From JBFWVD01 sp050246915 (lineage in GTDB: Bacteria > Actinomycetota > Acidimicrobiia > Acidimicrobiales > Ilumatobacteraceae), in NCBI GenBank assembly GCA_050246915.1, contig JBFWVD010000023.1, forward strand, positions 11,232 to 75,231: DNA of 64,000 nt, read 5' to 3'. This document shows positions 14,352 through 24,033 of the stretch, piece after piece. A program made the position numbers and the translations under genes. How positions within the stretch are numbered: the first letter of the stretch is position 1; each line of letters starts with the position of its first letter. The notes under the pieces were generated by a model. It ran no database searches. It was not told the origin of the DNA and saw nothing but the letters and a program-made list of their open reading frames with translations.

Positions 14352-16891
14352 CCCGCATCGGCCGCTCGGGTCGCCAACTCGTCGGGACGTATCGCCTGCA
14401 GCTCGGCGCGACGATGGATCTCTATGAGGCGGCGGGCTTGGTGCCCATGCTCCATCGGCTCGGAGTGAGCCATCTCTACCTGTCACCGGTGTGGCAGGCA
14501 GCAGCCGGCAGCGCGCATGGTTACGACGTCGTCGATCCCACTCGCGTGTCGAATGCTCTGGGTGGCGAGGCCGCGCTCCGCCATCTGTCCGAGGTTGCAG
14601 CGAGCGTCGACATGGGACTGGTACTCGACATCGTGCCGCATCATCTCTCGATCACCGATCGAGCCAATCGATGGTGGTGGGATGTGCTGCGCTTGGGCAG
14701 CGATAGCCGATACGCGTCGTGGTTCGATGTCGATTGGGATGCCGAGGGGGACGGTCGCATCGTGTTGCCGGTGCTCGGCGATCACTACGGCCGCGCGCTC
14801 CAGCGCGGAGACATCCGATTGACGGCTGATGACGAAGACGGTGCCATCGTCACCACCGCAGGGGGTCTGTGCTTACCGCTCCGACCCGAGACATTCGATG
14901 CGCTGTTCGGTGCCGATGCCGACAAAACAGGGACTCGATCGTTCGATCGTGAACGCATCGCGGGTGTCGTCGATCGAGTGAACGATGACGTGGAGGCACT
15001 CCACGAGATGCTCGAGGCCCAGCATTGGCGGTTGGCGCGTTGGACGGTGTCGGTGAGTGAGCTGGGATATCGGAGGTTCTTTGACGTCAACAGCCTCATC
15101 GCCATGCGGACCGAACGTCGGGAGGTGTTCGACGCCACCCACATGGCTGCAGCGTCACTGGTCGCTGACGGTGTGGCCGATGGCTTGCGCGTCGATCACG
15201 TCGACGGGCTCGCCGATCCGATCGGGTACGGCCAGAGGCTGCGGTCGGTCACCGCCGAGGCGTGGCACATAGCGGAGAAGATCACCTCGCGCGATGAGTG
15301 GATCCCATCGGAGATGCTCGTCCACGGCACGACCGGATATGACCTGGCGACGTTGGCGACCACGTTTCTGGTGGATCCCTCCGGGGAGGACATCATCACC
15401 GCCCGATACCGCTCGTTCACCGGTGACACCCTCTCGTGGAGCGAGCATTCGATCGCCGGGAAGCGGGAGGCGCTCGCCGGGCAGCTCGCACCCGACCTGG
15501 CGCGCCTCACCGGCCTGTTCGCGCAGGTGTGCGCTCATCGCCGTCATGTGCGGGACTTCACCCGCTCGGAGCTGTCGAGTGCGCTCGCCGCAGCACTGGT
15601 CCATACCGATCGCTATCGGTCCTATGGCTGGTCCGATGACGACGGGCGTCGTGTCAGCGACGACGACAAGCGGTTCGTGATGCGAACGTTGGCGGGAGTG
15701 CGATCATCGCATCCGGAGATCGACGCTGCGTTGATCGATCTGCTCGAAGTCGTCCTGGTCTTCGGGACCGTCGGTGGACCGGAGAGCGAGCTGGCCACAC
15801 GGTTCCAGCAGCTCAGTGGACCAGTGTTCGCCAAGGGCGTCGAGGACACCGCGTTGTATCGCTACACGCGCTTGCTCGCCCTCAATGACGTGGGCTCGGA
15901 CCCTGATCGATGGGCGATCGCGGACAGCGATCTGCATGCGTGGGGAACCGAGTCGTCGATCCGAACACCGATGACGATGACCACCACGTCGACCCACGAC
16001 AGCAAGCGCAGCGCAGATGTGCGCGCTCGTCTCGCGGTATTGTCCGAGACCGGTTCGGCGTGGTGCGACAGCATCGATCGATGGTGGGACACTCGGCCCG
16101 CGGCGGCCGCCGACGTGCACCCCGGCGACTTCTGGTGGTTGTGCCAGACCATCGTCGGACTGTGGCCGATAGACCCCGACCGCCTGTCGCCGATCATCAT
16201 CAAGACGCTGCGTGAGGCCAAGCAACGATCGAGCTGGCTCCGTCCCGACGAGGACTACGAATCGGCAGTGACCGGCCTCGCCGCGCACATGATCACCGTC
16301 GGCTGGCGCGAGATCGGGTCGGTCGTGGTCGACATCGCGCATGCCGCTCGGGCGAACTCGCTGGCCCAGGTCACCTTGCGCTCCACTCTGGGTGGTGTCC
16401 CCGATCTCTATCAGGGCAACGAGTCATGGACCTTCGCCGGTGTCGACCCGGACAATCGGCGATCCCCCGACTTCACTGCGCTGAATCGGTCATTGGGGAC
16501 GATCGCCAGTCGCACCTGGTCGCCATCTCGCTGGTGGTCAGCCGGTGCACAGGACGACGCAGACCTGGTGAAGCTGGCGTGGACCTCCGAGCTCCTTGGG
16601 GTTCTGCGACGTCATGGGGAGCGCATGAGCGGTCGCTATGAACCCGTCTCCATCTCCGGAGACGCATCCCACTGCGATGCCGATGCCGTGGCCTATCAGC
16701 GTGGGCCGGTCGTTGTGATCGTTCCGCGATGGTCGCGTCGGGACAGAAGGAATACTGACGAGACGACGATTCGGCTCCCGCCGGGCCGATGGCGTTCGGT
16801 CGCCGATGGCCGCGAGATCGCGGGCGGTACCACGCTGGTGTCAACTCTTGTTGCGCAGTTCCCGGTCGCGGTGCTGGAGGTGTCGCGATGA
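14348..16891 (+). CDS. treY: Maltooligosyltrehalose synthase
   Basis: An 847-residue GH13 TreY. The N terminus GTYRLQLGATMDLYEAA is typical, followed by SPVWQAAAGSAHGYDVVDP. Catalytic motifs are GLRVDHVDGLADP (nucleophile), IAEKI (acid) and TSTHDSKRSADVRARL (third carboxylate). It converts the reducing-end alpha-1,4 bond of a maltodextrin to alpha,alpha-1,1. The GTG start at 14348 overlaps the glgX TGA; the long upstream frame lies inside glgX. Its own stop overlaps treZ. Confidence 0.94.
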   Translation: MTRIGRSGRQLVGTYRLQLGATMDLYEAAGLVPMLHRLGVSHLYLSPVWQAAAGSAHGYDVVDPTRVSNALGGEAALRHLSEVAASVDMGLVLDIVPHHLSITDRANRWWWDVLRLGSDSRYASWFDVDWDAEGDGRIVLPVLGDHYGRALQRGDIRLTADDEDGAIVTTAGGLCLPLRPETFDALFGADADKTGTRSFDRERIAGVVDRVNDDVEALHEMLEAQHWRLARWTVSVSELGYRRFFDVNSLIAMRTERREVFDATHMAAASLVADGVADGLRVDHVDGLADPIGYGQRLRSVTAEAWHIAEKITSRDEWIPSEMLVHGTTGYDLATLATTFLVDPSGEDIITARYRSFTGDTLSWSEHSIAGKREALAGQLAPDLARLTGLFAQVCAHRRHVRDFTRSELSSALAAALVHTDRYRSYGWSDDDGRRVSDDDKRFVMRTLAGVRSSHPEIDAALIDLLEVVLVFGTVGGPESELATRFQQLSGPVFAKGVEDTALYRYTRLLALNDVGSDPDRWAIADSDLHAWGTESSIRTPMTMTTTSTHDSKRSADVRARLAVLSETGSAWCDSIDRWWDTRPAAAADVHPGDFWWLCQTIVGLWPIDPDRLSPIIIKTLREAKQRSSWLRPDEDYESAVTGLAAHMITVGWREIGSVVVDIAHAARANSLAQVTLRSTLGGVPDLYQGNESWTFAGVDPDNRRSPDFTALNRSLGTIASRTWSPSRWWSAGAQDDADLVKLAWTSELLGVLRRHGERMSGRYEPVSISGDASHCDADAVAYQRGPVVVIVPRWSRRDRRNTDETTIRLPPGRWRSVADGREIAGGTTLVSTLVAQFPVAVLEVSR

Positions 16892-18573
16892 GACCATGGG
16901 TGTGGGCCCCGCGGGCTCGACAGGTCGAAATCGTGGTCGATCCCGAAGGGGCGGCCGAACGCTGCGCTGCCGAACCGGACGGCAGCGGTCGTTTCCTATC
17001 CAGCGCCGATCTGGAGCACGGCGATCTGTACGGATGGTCCGTGGACGGCGGAGCAGTTCGTGCCGATCCGCGATCGATGTACCAGCCATCGGGTCCGCTG
17101 GGGCCGTCGATGATCATCGACCATGACAGATTCGAATGGGCCGCTCGTCCACATCGGCCGCTCGTGCTCGATGGTGCAGTGCTGTACGAGATCCACATCG
17201 GTACCTTCACCGCCGAGGGGACGTTCCTTTCGGCCATCGAGAAGTTGGAGCACCTCCTGTATCTCGGTGTGACCGCACTCGAACTCATGCCCGTCGCCGA
17301 GCAGTCGTTCGCATTCGGCTGGGGGTACGACCCGGTGAACCTGTTCGCGCCGCACCATCGATATGGCACCCCGCAAGATCTGAAGCGTCTGGTCGATGCC
17401 GCCCACGGGCTCGGTCTCGGTGTCGTCGTCGACGTCGTGTACAACCACTTCGGGCCGGAACACTGCAGCCTGTTCGAGTTCGGTGACTACACGTCATCGA
17501 GGCATTCGACCCCGTGGGGTGATGCAGTGAACCTCGACGGTCCTGGTTCGGCCGAGGTCCGATCGTTCATCGTCGACAACTGCGCGATGTGGCTGCGGGA
17601 CTATCGCGCGGATGGGTTGCGCCTCGACGCCACCCATGCGCTGCATGACGAATCCAGGCCACACATCCTGCAGGAGATGTCGGCGCTGGCCGCGCGGCTG
17701 GGAGACGATGCAGGGAACAAGGTCGCCCTCATCGCCGAGGACGATCGACACGATCCGGAGCTCACGACGCCATTGCGGCAGTCCGGCATGGGATTGGACT
17801 CGCAGTGGGCCGACGATCTCCACCACGCCGTGCACGTCGCACTCACCGGAGAACAGTTCGGGTACTACGCGGCATTCGATGGCGGGTCGCAGATTCCTAT
17901 CGCCCTCGAGCACGGGTTCGTCCGCTGGCCCCCAGGGTGTGATCGGGACCTCTCGGCGACCGAGTATCCGTCGAGATTCGTGGTGTGCTTGCAGAACCAT
18001 GATCAGATCGGCAATCGGGCCGTGGGAGAGCGGATCGCCCAACTTGTCGGGTTCGATGCGGCGGCGGCCGCGGCGGCGATCGCGCTGCTCAATCCGTTCG
18101 TGACGCTCCTGTTCCAAGGGGAGGACTGGGCAGCGTCGACGCCGTTCGCGTACTTCGCTGATCCAACGAGCGACGAACTGCGCGATGCCATCTCCACGGG
18201 ACGTCGTGCGGAGTTCCCGTGGTGGTCGGGCGATGTTGTCGACCCGGTGGATCTGGCGACCTTCCGGTCATCGGTGCTCGATTGGTCCGAAGCCCGATCG
18301 GGCCGGCACCTCGAGATGGTCGAGTGGTATCGATCGCTCATCGCTCTGAAGATCGCGACATGCAACCAGCGCGGGGTGGATAGCTCCGCGACCTACGACA
18401 ACTCGGTGGTGCGCTGGCGGTTCGGGCCCAACGAGGTGGCGGTGAACTTGAGTGACGAGGCCCGCGACATCGAGCGACCGAGCCACGCGCGAAGCCTGAT
18501 CCTCGCCCGGGGTGCGTCCGTCTCCACGCATCGCATCGCGTTGGGGACGTGGGGTGTGGCTGTTGTGCGCTGA
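16888..18573 (+). CDS. treZ: Maltooligosyltrehalose trehalohydrolase
   Basis: A 561-residue GH13 enzyme that releases trehalose from maltooligosyltrehalose. After a CBM48-like N terminus come YEIHIGTFTAEGTFLSAIEK and AFGWGYDPVNLFAPHHRYG. Catalytic motifs are GLRLDATHAL (nucleophile Asp), ALIAEDDRHD (Glu) and CLQNHDQIGNR (Asp). ATG 16888 overlaps the treY stop as ATGA. With GlgX and TreY this completes the TreYZ route, giving osmoprotection or starch/glycogen turnover in the cytoplasm. Confidence 0.95.
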   Translation: MRPWVWAPRARQVEIVVDPEGAAERCAAEPDGSGRFLSSADLEHGDLYGWSVDGGAVRADPRSMYQPSGPLGPSMIIDHDRFEWAARPHRPLVLDGAVLYEIHIGTFTAEGTFLSAIEKLEHLLYLGVTALELMPVAEQSFAFGWGYDPVNLFAPHHRYGTPQDLKRLVDAAHGLGLGVVVDVVYNHFGPEHCSLFEFGDYTSSRHSTPWGDAVNLDGPGSAEVRSFIVDNCAMWLRDYRADGLRLDATHALHDESRPHILQEMSALAARLGDDAGNKVALIAEDDRHDPELTTPLRQSGMGLDSQWADDLHHAVHVALTGEQFGYYAAFDGGSQIPIALEHGFVRWPPGCDRDLSATEYPSRFVVCLQNHDQIGNRAVGERIAQLVGFDAAAAAAAIALLNPFVTLLFQGEDWAASTPFAYFADPTSDELRDAISTGRRAEFPWWSGDVVDPVDLATFRSSVLDWSEARSGRHLEMVEWYRSLIALKIATCNQRGVDSSATYDNSVVRWRFGPNEVAVNLSDEARDIERPSHARSLILARGASVSTHRIALGTWGVAVVR

Positions 18574-18648
18574 GGTGCCGCCCGAGGCCACGCTCGGTCG
18601 CAACGCGCCAAGCGGCCACACCACGCCCCGCACCCACATGGTCGGGTG

Positions 18649-19764
18649 ATGAAGAGCGCGCGTCGATCTGGAACGGGCTCCACCGTGGTCGGCGTGATGC
18701 TGGTAGTCGGCGCACTCCTCGCCGGCGCGCATCAGCGTGTCGACACCGCTGGCCGGCCGGCTGCTGGCGAGGGCGATCAACACACGGGGCCTCATGACTC
18801 GGGATCAGCTGAAGAGCAACGCGGCGGCATCCTCGGCTGGGTGGATCTGTTCCAGCAACGACATCGACCATTGGCCTTCGTGGTCGGAGTGATCCGCAAA
18901 TTCGGTGACGATCAGGCGGGTCGTCTGGCGGCCCTGATCGCCTACTACGGCTTCTTCTCGCTGTTCCCATTGCTGCTGGCCGCTACGAGCGTGTTGGTCT
19001 ACGTCGTGGGCGACGATGGCGCGCAGGACCTCCGTGATTCGGCCCTGGCCCAGATCCCTGTCATCGGTACCCAGTTGACCGACGGGATCGCCAACAACGA
19101 CAAGGGCAGCGGCGTGGCTGTCGTGGTCGGCATCGCGGTGGCGCTCTGGGCAGGACTGGGGTGCATGCAGGCGGCGCAAGATGCGATGAACGAAGTATGG
19201 GATATCCCGCGCGTCGCGCGCCCGGGATTCGTACCGAAGCGGATTCGATCGATGCTGACGTTGGTGATCTTGGGCCTCGCCATCGCCATCTCCACCACCG
19301 CGCTCCAGATCGTCACGTCCTGGCACGGACTGTCGGGCGTGTCGCGCGTCGGTGTGATCGTGATCGGTGTCGTCATGAACGCCGGTGTGTTCCTGTTGGC
19401 CTTCAAGGTGCTCGTGTCCGGCCATCTGTCGTGGGGTGATCTCGTCCCGGGAGCGATCGTCGGTGGTGTCGGCTACAGCGCATTGCAGTTGGTGGGTCGT
19501 TGGTACGTGAACCGCAGCATCAGCGGAGCGTCGGACACCTATGGAAGCTTCGCTGTCGTGATCGGGTTGTTGAGCTGGCTGTACCTGCTCGGGCAGCTCG
19601 TGGTGTTAGCCGCTGAGGTCAACGTGGTGCGGGCGCGGCGGCTGTGGCCCCGTTCGATCTTTCCTCCCAAGCTCACGCGTGCTGACCAGCAGGTGATGTC
19701 CGCGGCAGTGCGTTCGCAACAGACGAGGCCCGAACAGGACATCGAGGTGAGCTACCGCGCCTGA
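18649..19764 (+). CDS. YihY/BrkB-family integral membrane protein
   Basis: A 371-residue membrane protein. A possible single helix near residues 13-26 is followed by a hydrophilic stretch to about residue 75. The family core begins at AALIAYYGFFSLFPLLLAA and includes AVALWAGLGCMQAAQDAMNEVW and YGSFAVVIGLLSWLYLLGQ. About six transmembrane segments are expected. The family is widespread in bacteria; transport or export roles have been proposed but none is settled. GTG at 18646 or ATG at 18649 may be the start. It follows treZ on the same strand by 75 bp. Confidence 0.85.
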   Translation: MKSARRSGTGSTVVGVMLVVGALLAGAHQRVDTAGRPAAGEGDQHTGPHDSGSAEEQRGGILGWVDLFQQRHRPLAFVVGVIRKFGDDQAGRLAALIAYYGFFSLFPLLLAATSVLVYVVGDDGAQDLRDSALAQIPVIGTQLTDGIANNDKGSGVAVVVGIAVALWAGLGCMQAAQDAMNEVWDIPRVARPGFVPKRIRSMLTLVILGLAIAISTTALQIVTSWHGLSGVSRVGVIVIGVVMNAGVFLLAFKVLVSGHLSWGDLVPGAIVGGVGYSALQLVGRWYVNRSISGASDTYGSFAVVIGLLSWLYLLGQLVVLAAEVNVVRARRLWPRSIFPPKLTRADQQVMSAAVRSQQTRPEQDIEVSYRA

Positions 19765-19925
19765 CGGAGATCGATCGGGCGATCGCTGCCTCGCGCCTGC
19801 TGGGCGCTGTTGCCCGTGGGAGTGAGACCTCCGGGTCCTACAGGTGTGGAGCGGTGCTGGCCTGGGTACCTCCGTCGTGATCGATCGCTCCGCGCAACGG
19901 TGGCGTCGTACAACTGGAGGACGGC

Positions 19926-20858
19926 ATGCGGGTAGCGACACCCGACGCAACGACGACCGATGACTCGACTGCTGAGGTCGACCCGGCCCGTGATGCCCGG
20001 GCAATAGTCGCTGTGTTCGCCCCGGCGCTGCTGGCGAGCATCACCATCGAACTGTTGGCCGATGATGTGCCGGAGATCCATGTGCACGCAGCTGGGCAGG
20101 GCTATTGGGTGGCCCGCATGATCGCCACGCTCGGGGCGCATCCGGTGTTGTGCTCGAGCGCGGGAGGAGAACTGGGCGTGGCGGCGCGCGCTGCGTCCGA
20201 CTCTGGCATCGAGCTCCGCCTGGTTCGCAGCACGGTCCCATCGGGTGGCTACATCGACGATCGACGAGGTGGACAGCGCGATCGCATCGCCGAGATGCGC
20301 GGGGCGATGATGGACCGCCACGTGGTGGACGATCTCACGTCCACGCTCATCGGCGCGTCGGCCGACACATCGATCGTCGTGCTCACCGGTTCGAATCTGC
20401 ACGCGTGTCTGCCGGCGACGACATACAAGGCGCTGACCGCGACCATGCGGGCGCTCGGCGCAACCGTGGTTGTCGATCTCTCCGGTGACGAGTTGCGGGA
20501 AGCGTTGGCCGGCGGCCCGTCGGTGGTGAAGATCAGCGATGAGGAGTTGATCTCCGACGGCTTCGCTCTCAGCGACGATCCGGTTGATCTCGAGGCTGGG
20601 GCCAAAGGCCTCATCGCCGCCGGAGCAGGCCTCGTGCTCGTCACCGCACGACCCGAGGTGGGCGCTCTCGCTGTCGCCGCTGACGGAGGAGTCGTGCGCG
20701 CCGTGGGCCCCACGTTGGAGGCAGTGGACCATCGAGGTGCAGGCGATTCGTTCACCGCCGGCTTCGCCGTCGGTTTGGCGCGCGGGTCGGACCTCGACTC
20801 GTCGTTGCGCCTCGCCGTCGCCGCGGGGATGATCAACGCTGGGTTCGGGCGAACGTGA
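19926..20858 (+). CDS. PfkB/ribokinase-family carbohydrate kinase
   Basis: A 310-residue kinase of the PfkB family. The C-terminal signature DHRGAGDSFTAGFAVGLARG contains the GAGD anion hole and catalytic Asp. The N-terminal di-Gly signature is weak: GQGYWVARMIATLGA occupies its place, so sugar specificity may be unusual. GGAGG precedes the ATG closely. A SurE gene follows after 39 bp on the same strand. The phosphoryl acceptor (sugar or nucleoside) cannot be told. Confidence 0.82.
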   Translation: MRVATPDATTTDDSTAEVDPARDARAIVAVFAPALLASITIELLADDVPEIHVHAAGQGYWVARMIATLGAHPVLCSSAGGELGVAARAASDSGIELRLVRSTVPSGGYIDDRRGGQRDRIAEMRGAMMDRHVVDDLTSTLIGASADTSIVVLTGSNLHACLPATTYKALTATMRALGATVVVDLSGDELREALAGGPSVVKISDEELISDGFALSDDPVDLEAGAKGLIAAGAGLVLVTARPEVGALAVAADGGVVRAVGPTLEAVDHRGAGDSFTAGFAVGLARGSDLDSSLRLAVAAGMINAGFGRT

Positions 20859-20897
20859 GTCCATCGAACGGATCGTCGAAGCCATCGAGGTGGAGCG

Positions 20898-21851
20898 ATG
20901 ACGGTGGCCGTGGGGAGAGTGCTGATCACGAACGACGACGGAGTGGACTCAGTCGGGTTGATGGCGCTTGCTGATGCAGCATCTGTGCTGTGGTCGGTGG
21001 TGATCGTGGCGCCATCCAGCGATCGCAGCGGCTCGGCTGCCGCCATCGGACCATTGGGCCGCGGACCGGTGACGCGCATCGAGTTGCCGGATCGATCCGA
21101 CGTGGAGATGTATGCCGTGGACGCCCCACCGTCGGTTGCGGTGCTCGCCGCCCACGCCGGAGCGTTCGGCGAGCCGCCTATGGCCGTACTGTCCGGGGTC
21201 AACTTCGGAGCAAACGTCGGCCGCGGCGTGATGCACTCCGGAACCGTCGGTGCGGCACTCACGGCTGCGAGTCTGGGCATGACCGCCGTGGCGATCAGCG
21301 TCGAACCCCCCGAGGATCGTTCCCTGCCGCCCGACTGGGCGCTGGCAGCGTCCTTGGCGGTGTCGCAGCTGCGCGCCATGCTCGAGCACGGCTCGATACT
21401 CGCAGCGAACGTCAACGTGCCGTGTCAACCGATCTCGCAGACGCTCACTGCAGCAACGCTGGCACCGTCAGGCCGTGTCACCGCGGCGGTGGAAGGCGGG
21501 ACGTTGAGCTTCGAACTGGTCGTCTCGTCGGATGCCGCTGCCGACGCCGGAACAGACGCAGCGCTGTTGGCGGCGGGCCATCCCACAGTGACGATGCTCG
21601 ATCCGTTGGGGGGATCGGACGCACCGATCGCGTCGACTCGCATGGACGCCATACCGAGCAGCCACGAGAGCGACAACGTCGACGTTACTGGTCGGACGGA
21701 GCCTCGGCGGGAAGTGCAGGTCGATGACGCGCCCGATCCGAAGCTGGTGGCGTCGTCACCTCAACGCGGCCCCTTCGACGGTCTCGCGCCGGGCAACAGC
21801 GTCGATGACGAATCATCACCCGAAGCGGTCGAGCCGAACGAGCCCGCCTGA
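20898..21851 (+). CDS. SurE-like 5'/3'-nucleotidase
   Basis: A 317-residue protein whose first ~240 residues form a SurE phosphatase: VLITNDDGVDSVG (metal-binding Asp pair), APSSDRSGSAAAIG, and SGVNFGANVGRGVMHSGTVG (metal-site Asn and the family SG-N-G-N signature). SurE enzymes dephosphorylate nucleoside monophosphates with divalent metal. The last ~70 residues are acidic, rich in Asp, Glu and Pro, and look disordered, which is not usual for SurE. It follows a PfkB kinase closely, suggesting a nucleoside or sugar-phosphate theme. Confidence 0.85.
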   Translation: MTVAVGRVLITNDDGVDSVGLMALADAASVLWSVVIVAPSSDRSGSAAAIGPLGRGPVTRIELPDRSDVEMYAVDAPPSVAVLAAHAGAFGEPPMAVLSGVNFGANVGRGVMHSGTVGAALTAASLGMTAVAISVEPPEDRSLPPDWALAASLAVSQLRAMLEHGSILAANVNVPCQPISQTLTAATLAPSGRVTAAVEGGTLSFELVVSSDAAADAGTDAALLAAGHPTVTMLDPLGGSDAPIASTRMDAIPSSHESDNVDVTGRTEPRREVQVDDAPDPKLVASSPQRGPFDGLAPGNSVDDESSPEAVEPNEPA

Positions 21852-21926
21852 GCGGCGATGATACGAAGGCGATGCGCCGTCACGCTCGATGGGCGCTCGA
21901 CGTTGCACGACCGGTGCGACGTCGTG

Positions 21927-22208
21927 CTATCGGGAGTCCGGTCCTTCGATCTGGGGTCGAACAACGGCGTATCGGAGCCTGCCTCCTGCGTCGATGAGCG
22001 CGCGCTCCTCATCGGTCAGCATCGGGAGATCGACCGTCCCACCGAGGGGAGTGAGCGGGCCGTCGCGATCAGTGTCGACGAGATTCCGTTCTTGTTCGCG
22101 ATCTTCAACGTCGTGGGGTCGTTCCGTCATGACCGCGCGATACCCCACCCGGCCCTGCACCAACCATTGTGCTGGGCGCTGCGCGAGCGCTGGCGTCACC
22201 TCGGTCAT
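21927..22208 (-). CDS. Small hypothetical protein downstream of the ModA-like gene (93 residues)
   Basis: ATG at 22208 lies 18 bp after the ModA-like stop on the same strand, so it is probably co-transcribed. The 93-residue product is charged (RPHDVEDREQERNLVDTDRD) and ends RLRYAVVRPQIEGPDSR. It has no membrane segment or signal peptide and I recognise no family. The codon pattern and composition look real, whereas the opposite-strand frame over the same bases looks like a shadow. Confidence 0.5.
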   Translation of the reverse strand: MTEVTPALAQRPAQWLVQGRVGYRAVMTERPHDVEDREQERNLVDTDRDGPLTPLGGTVDLPMLTDEERALIDAGGRLRYAVVRPQIEGPDSR

Positions 22209-22226
22209 CAACCGCTCGACGGCCTC

Positions 22227-23228
22227 TCACAACGGCAAGAAGCTGTACTTGGCCATGATCGCTTGGCCAGCAGAGGACTTCACGAAGGTGACGAACGCAT
22301 CGGAGACCACGGGGTTCTGATTGCCCTTCAACGACGCCAGCGGGTAGTCGGCGACGACGTTCTGATCGAACGGTATGGACACCCCGTCGACCCTGTTGTT
22401 GGCCAGCACGTCGGTCACATAGGCGACACCGGCATCGGCCTCACCGGTCTGCACCCGCGAGATCACCGCGGCCACGTTCTGCTCGTTGGACCTGGGCGTG
22501 ACCGTGATGCCTTGGCGTGCCAGCGCTTGGCGCGCGTAGTTGCCGCACGGCACCGCCGGTGCACACAACACGGTGACCACATCGGCTCGGACGAGATCGC
22601 TGAGACCGGTGATGCCCTTGGGATTGCCCTTGGCCACGACGATCTGCAGCAGGTTCTTGGTGAACACCTGCGGAGAGCCCGACATGAGTCCCGAGTCGAC
22701 CAGTCGATCCATGTTGGGCTGATCGGCCGAAGCGAACACGTCGGCGGGTGCACCTTGGAAGATCTGGGTCACGAGGGTCGATGACCCCGCGAAATTGAAC
22801 TTGACACTCGCGCCCGGATACTTGGCCTCGAAGGCCTTGCCCATGTCGGTGAACGCGTTGGAAAGGCTCTGTGCCGCATAGACCGTGATCGTCCCCGTGA
22901 TCGGGGCGACCGTCGTCGTGGTGCTGGGCTTCGTGGTGGCAACGGCCTTGGTCGTCGACGTTGCAGCAGCGGCCGTCGTCGTCGCTTTGGGACCCGTCGT
23001 TGTGGCGGCAATGCTCGATGTCGTTGCAGCTGTCACCGGAGTGCTTGTCGCCGAGGCCGCAACCGCCGTCGAAGCAGTGGCTGCGCTCGTGGTAGCTGCG
23101 GCCGCCGACGTCGATGTCGCTCCTACCGCGGTGGTCGCCGTTCCGCTCGTCGAACTGTCATCGCTGCATGCCCCGAGCAAGCCGAGTGCCGCCACAACCA
23201 CAAGTGCGCCCAGGCGCTGTCGCATCAT
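22227..23228 (-). CDS. Molybdate-type substrate-binding lipoprotein (ModA family) with a long Thr/Ala/Ser linker
   Basis: A 333-residue lipoprotein: LGALVVVAALGLLGAC is a signal with lipobox, followed by a roughly 95-residue Thr/Ser/Ala-rich, presumably disordered linker. The binding domain starts at TITVYAAQSLSNAFTDMGKAF and contains FNFAGSSTLVTQI and GAPADVFASAD, typical ModA/WtpA features for tetrahedral oxyanions. GGGAGGG upstream favours the ATG at 23228. No modB permease or modC ATPase is near, so the transporter partners are elsewhere or the protein serves another role. Confidence 0.85.
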   Translation of the reverse strand: MMRQRLGALVVVAALGLLGACSDDSSTSGTATTAVGATSTSAAAATTSAATASTAVAASATSTPVTAATTSSIAATTTGPKATTTAAAATSTTKAVATTKPSTTTTVAPITGTITVYAAQSLSNAFTDMGKAFEAKYPGASVKFNFAGSSTLVTQIFQGAPADVFASADQPNMDRLVDSGLMSGSPQVFTKNLLQIVVAKGNPKGITGLSDLVRADVVTVLCAPAVPCGNYARQALARQGITVTPRSNEQNVAAVISRVQTGEADAGVAYVTDVLANNRVDGVSIPFDQNVVADYPLASLKGNQNPVVSDAFVTFVKSSAGQAIMAKYSFLPL

Positions 23229-23249
23229 CGTCATCACCCTCCCGGGCAT

Positions 23250-23276
23250 GACAATAGTCAACAATCGTCTATTGTC
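23250..23276. promoter_or_regulatory. Inverted repeat GACAATAG-N11-CTATTGTC between divergent genes
   Basis: Perfect 8 bp arms at 23250-23257 and 23269-23276 lie between the ModA-like gene (start 23228, minus) and the repeat-protein gene (start 23301, plus). AT-rich arms stand out in GC-rich DNA. The minus-strand TTGACT inside it could be a -35. The bound regulator is unknown; it does not resemble the ModE consensus I know. Confidence 0.5.
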
Positions 23277-23300
23277 GAGCCAGCAGCCCAGGAGGTCGTC

Positions 23301-24033
23301 GTGCGAGTTGTCCGTTCCATCGTTGCGTTCACGTCAGCCGTCACGGTCGCCGTCGCTACCTTCGGCATCGGGTCGGTCGTCGCCGATGCATCCACGGCCC
23401 CGAGCGGTACCGACGCCGGGTACCGGATCGTGGCCGGGGACGGGGGTCTGTTCGGCTTCGGCCGTGGCAACTACCTCGGCGGGGCCACCGGAGTGAAGGA
23501 CGCGTCGACCGTCGGTGCCGCGGTCACCTCGACCGGCAGGGGCTACTGGCTCGCCACGGATGCTGGCGGCGTCCTCGGCTTCGGGGACGCGGGGTCCTTC
23601 GGCTCGCTCATCGCCACCCGCACCACCGCGCCGACGGTGGACATCGCAGCGTTGCCGGCGAGCACTGGCTATTGGCTCGCCACTGCTGATGGCGGCGTGT
23701 TCGCCTTCGGTGCCGCGCCGTTTCTCGGATCGCTCGGCAACGTCCGATTCGCCTCACCGATCGTGGCGATCCTGGCGACGCCGACCGGCAAGGGTTACTG
23801 GCTGGTCGCCTCCGACGGGGGGGGTGTTCAGTTTCGGTGATGCGGAGTTCTTCGGGTCGACCGGTGGTTTCACCCTGGCGGCTCCGATCGTCGACACGTT
23901 GGCCACGTCGACCGGCAAGGGCTATCGACTCGTTGCCGCTGACGGCGGGATCTTCGCGTTCGGTTCCGCCAGCTTTGCTGGGTCTGCGGCGGCCATCGGT
24001 CTTGCTCGGCCGGCAGTGGCTGTCATCGCCTGA
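23301..24033 (+). pseudogene. Secreted GYWL/DGGVF repeat protein, frameshifted in a G8 tract
   Basis: GTG 23301 has an ideal AGGAGG. The product starts with a signal peptide (VRSIVAFTSAVTVAVATFG) and then repeats of about 45 residues with the consensus GYWLxxxDGGVFxFGxAxFxGS. In frame 1 it stops at 23840, straight after a run of eight G at 23817-23824. Removing one G restores the repeat (SDGGVFSFGDAEFFGS) and the frame stays open to 24033, giving 243 residues. So this is a slip in a homopolymer: assembly error, pseudogene or switchable tract. The repeats resemble those in the deacetylase at 61640-63952 and probably form a beta-propeller-like surface domain. Confidence 0.75.
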
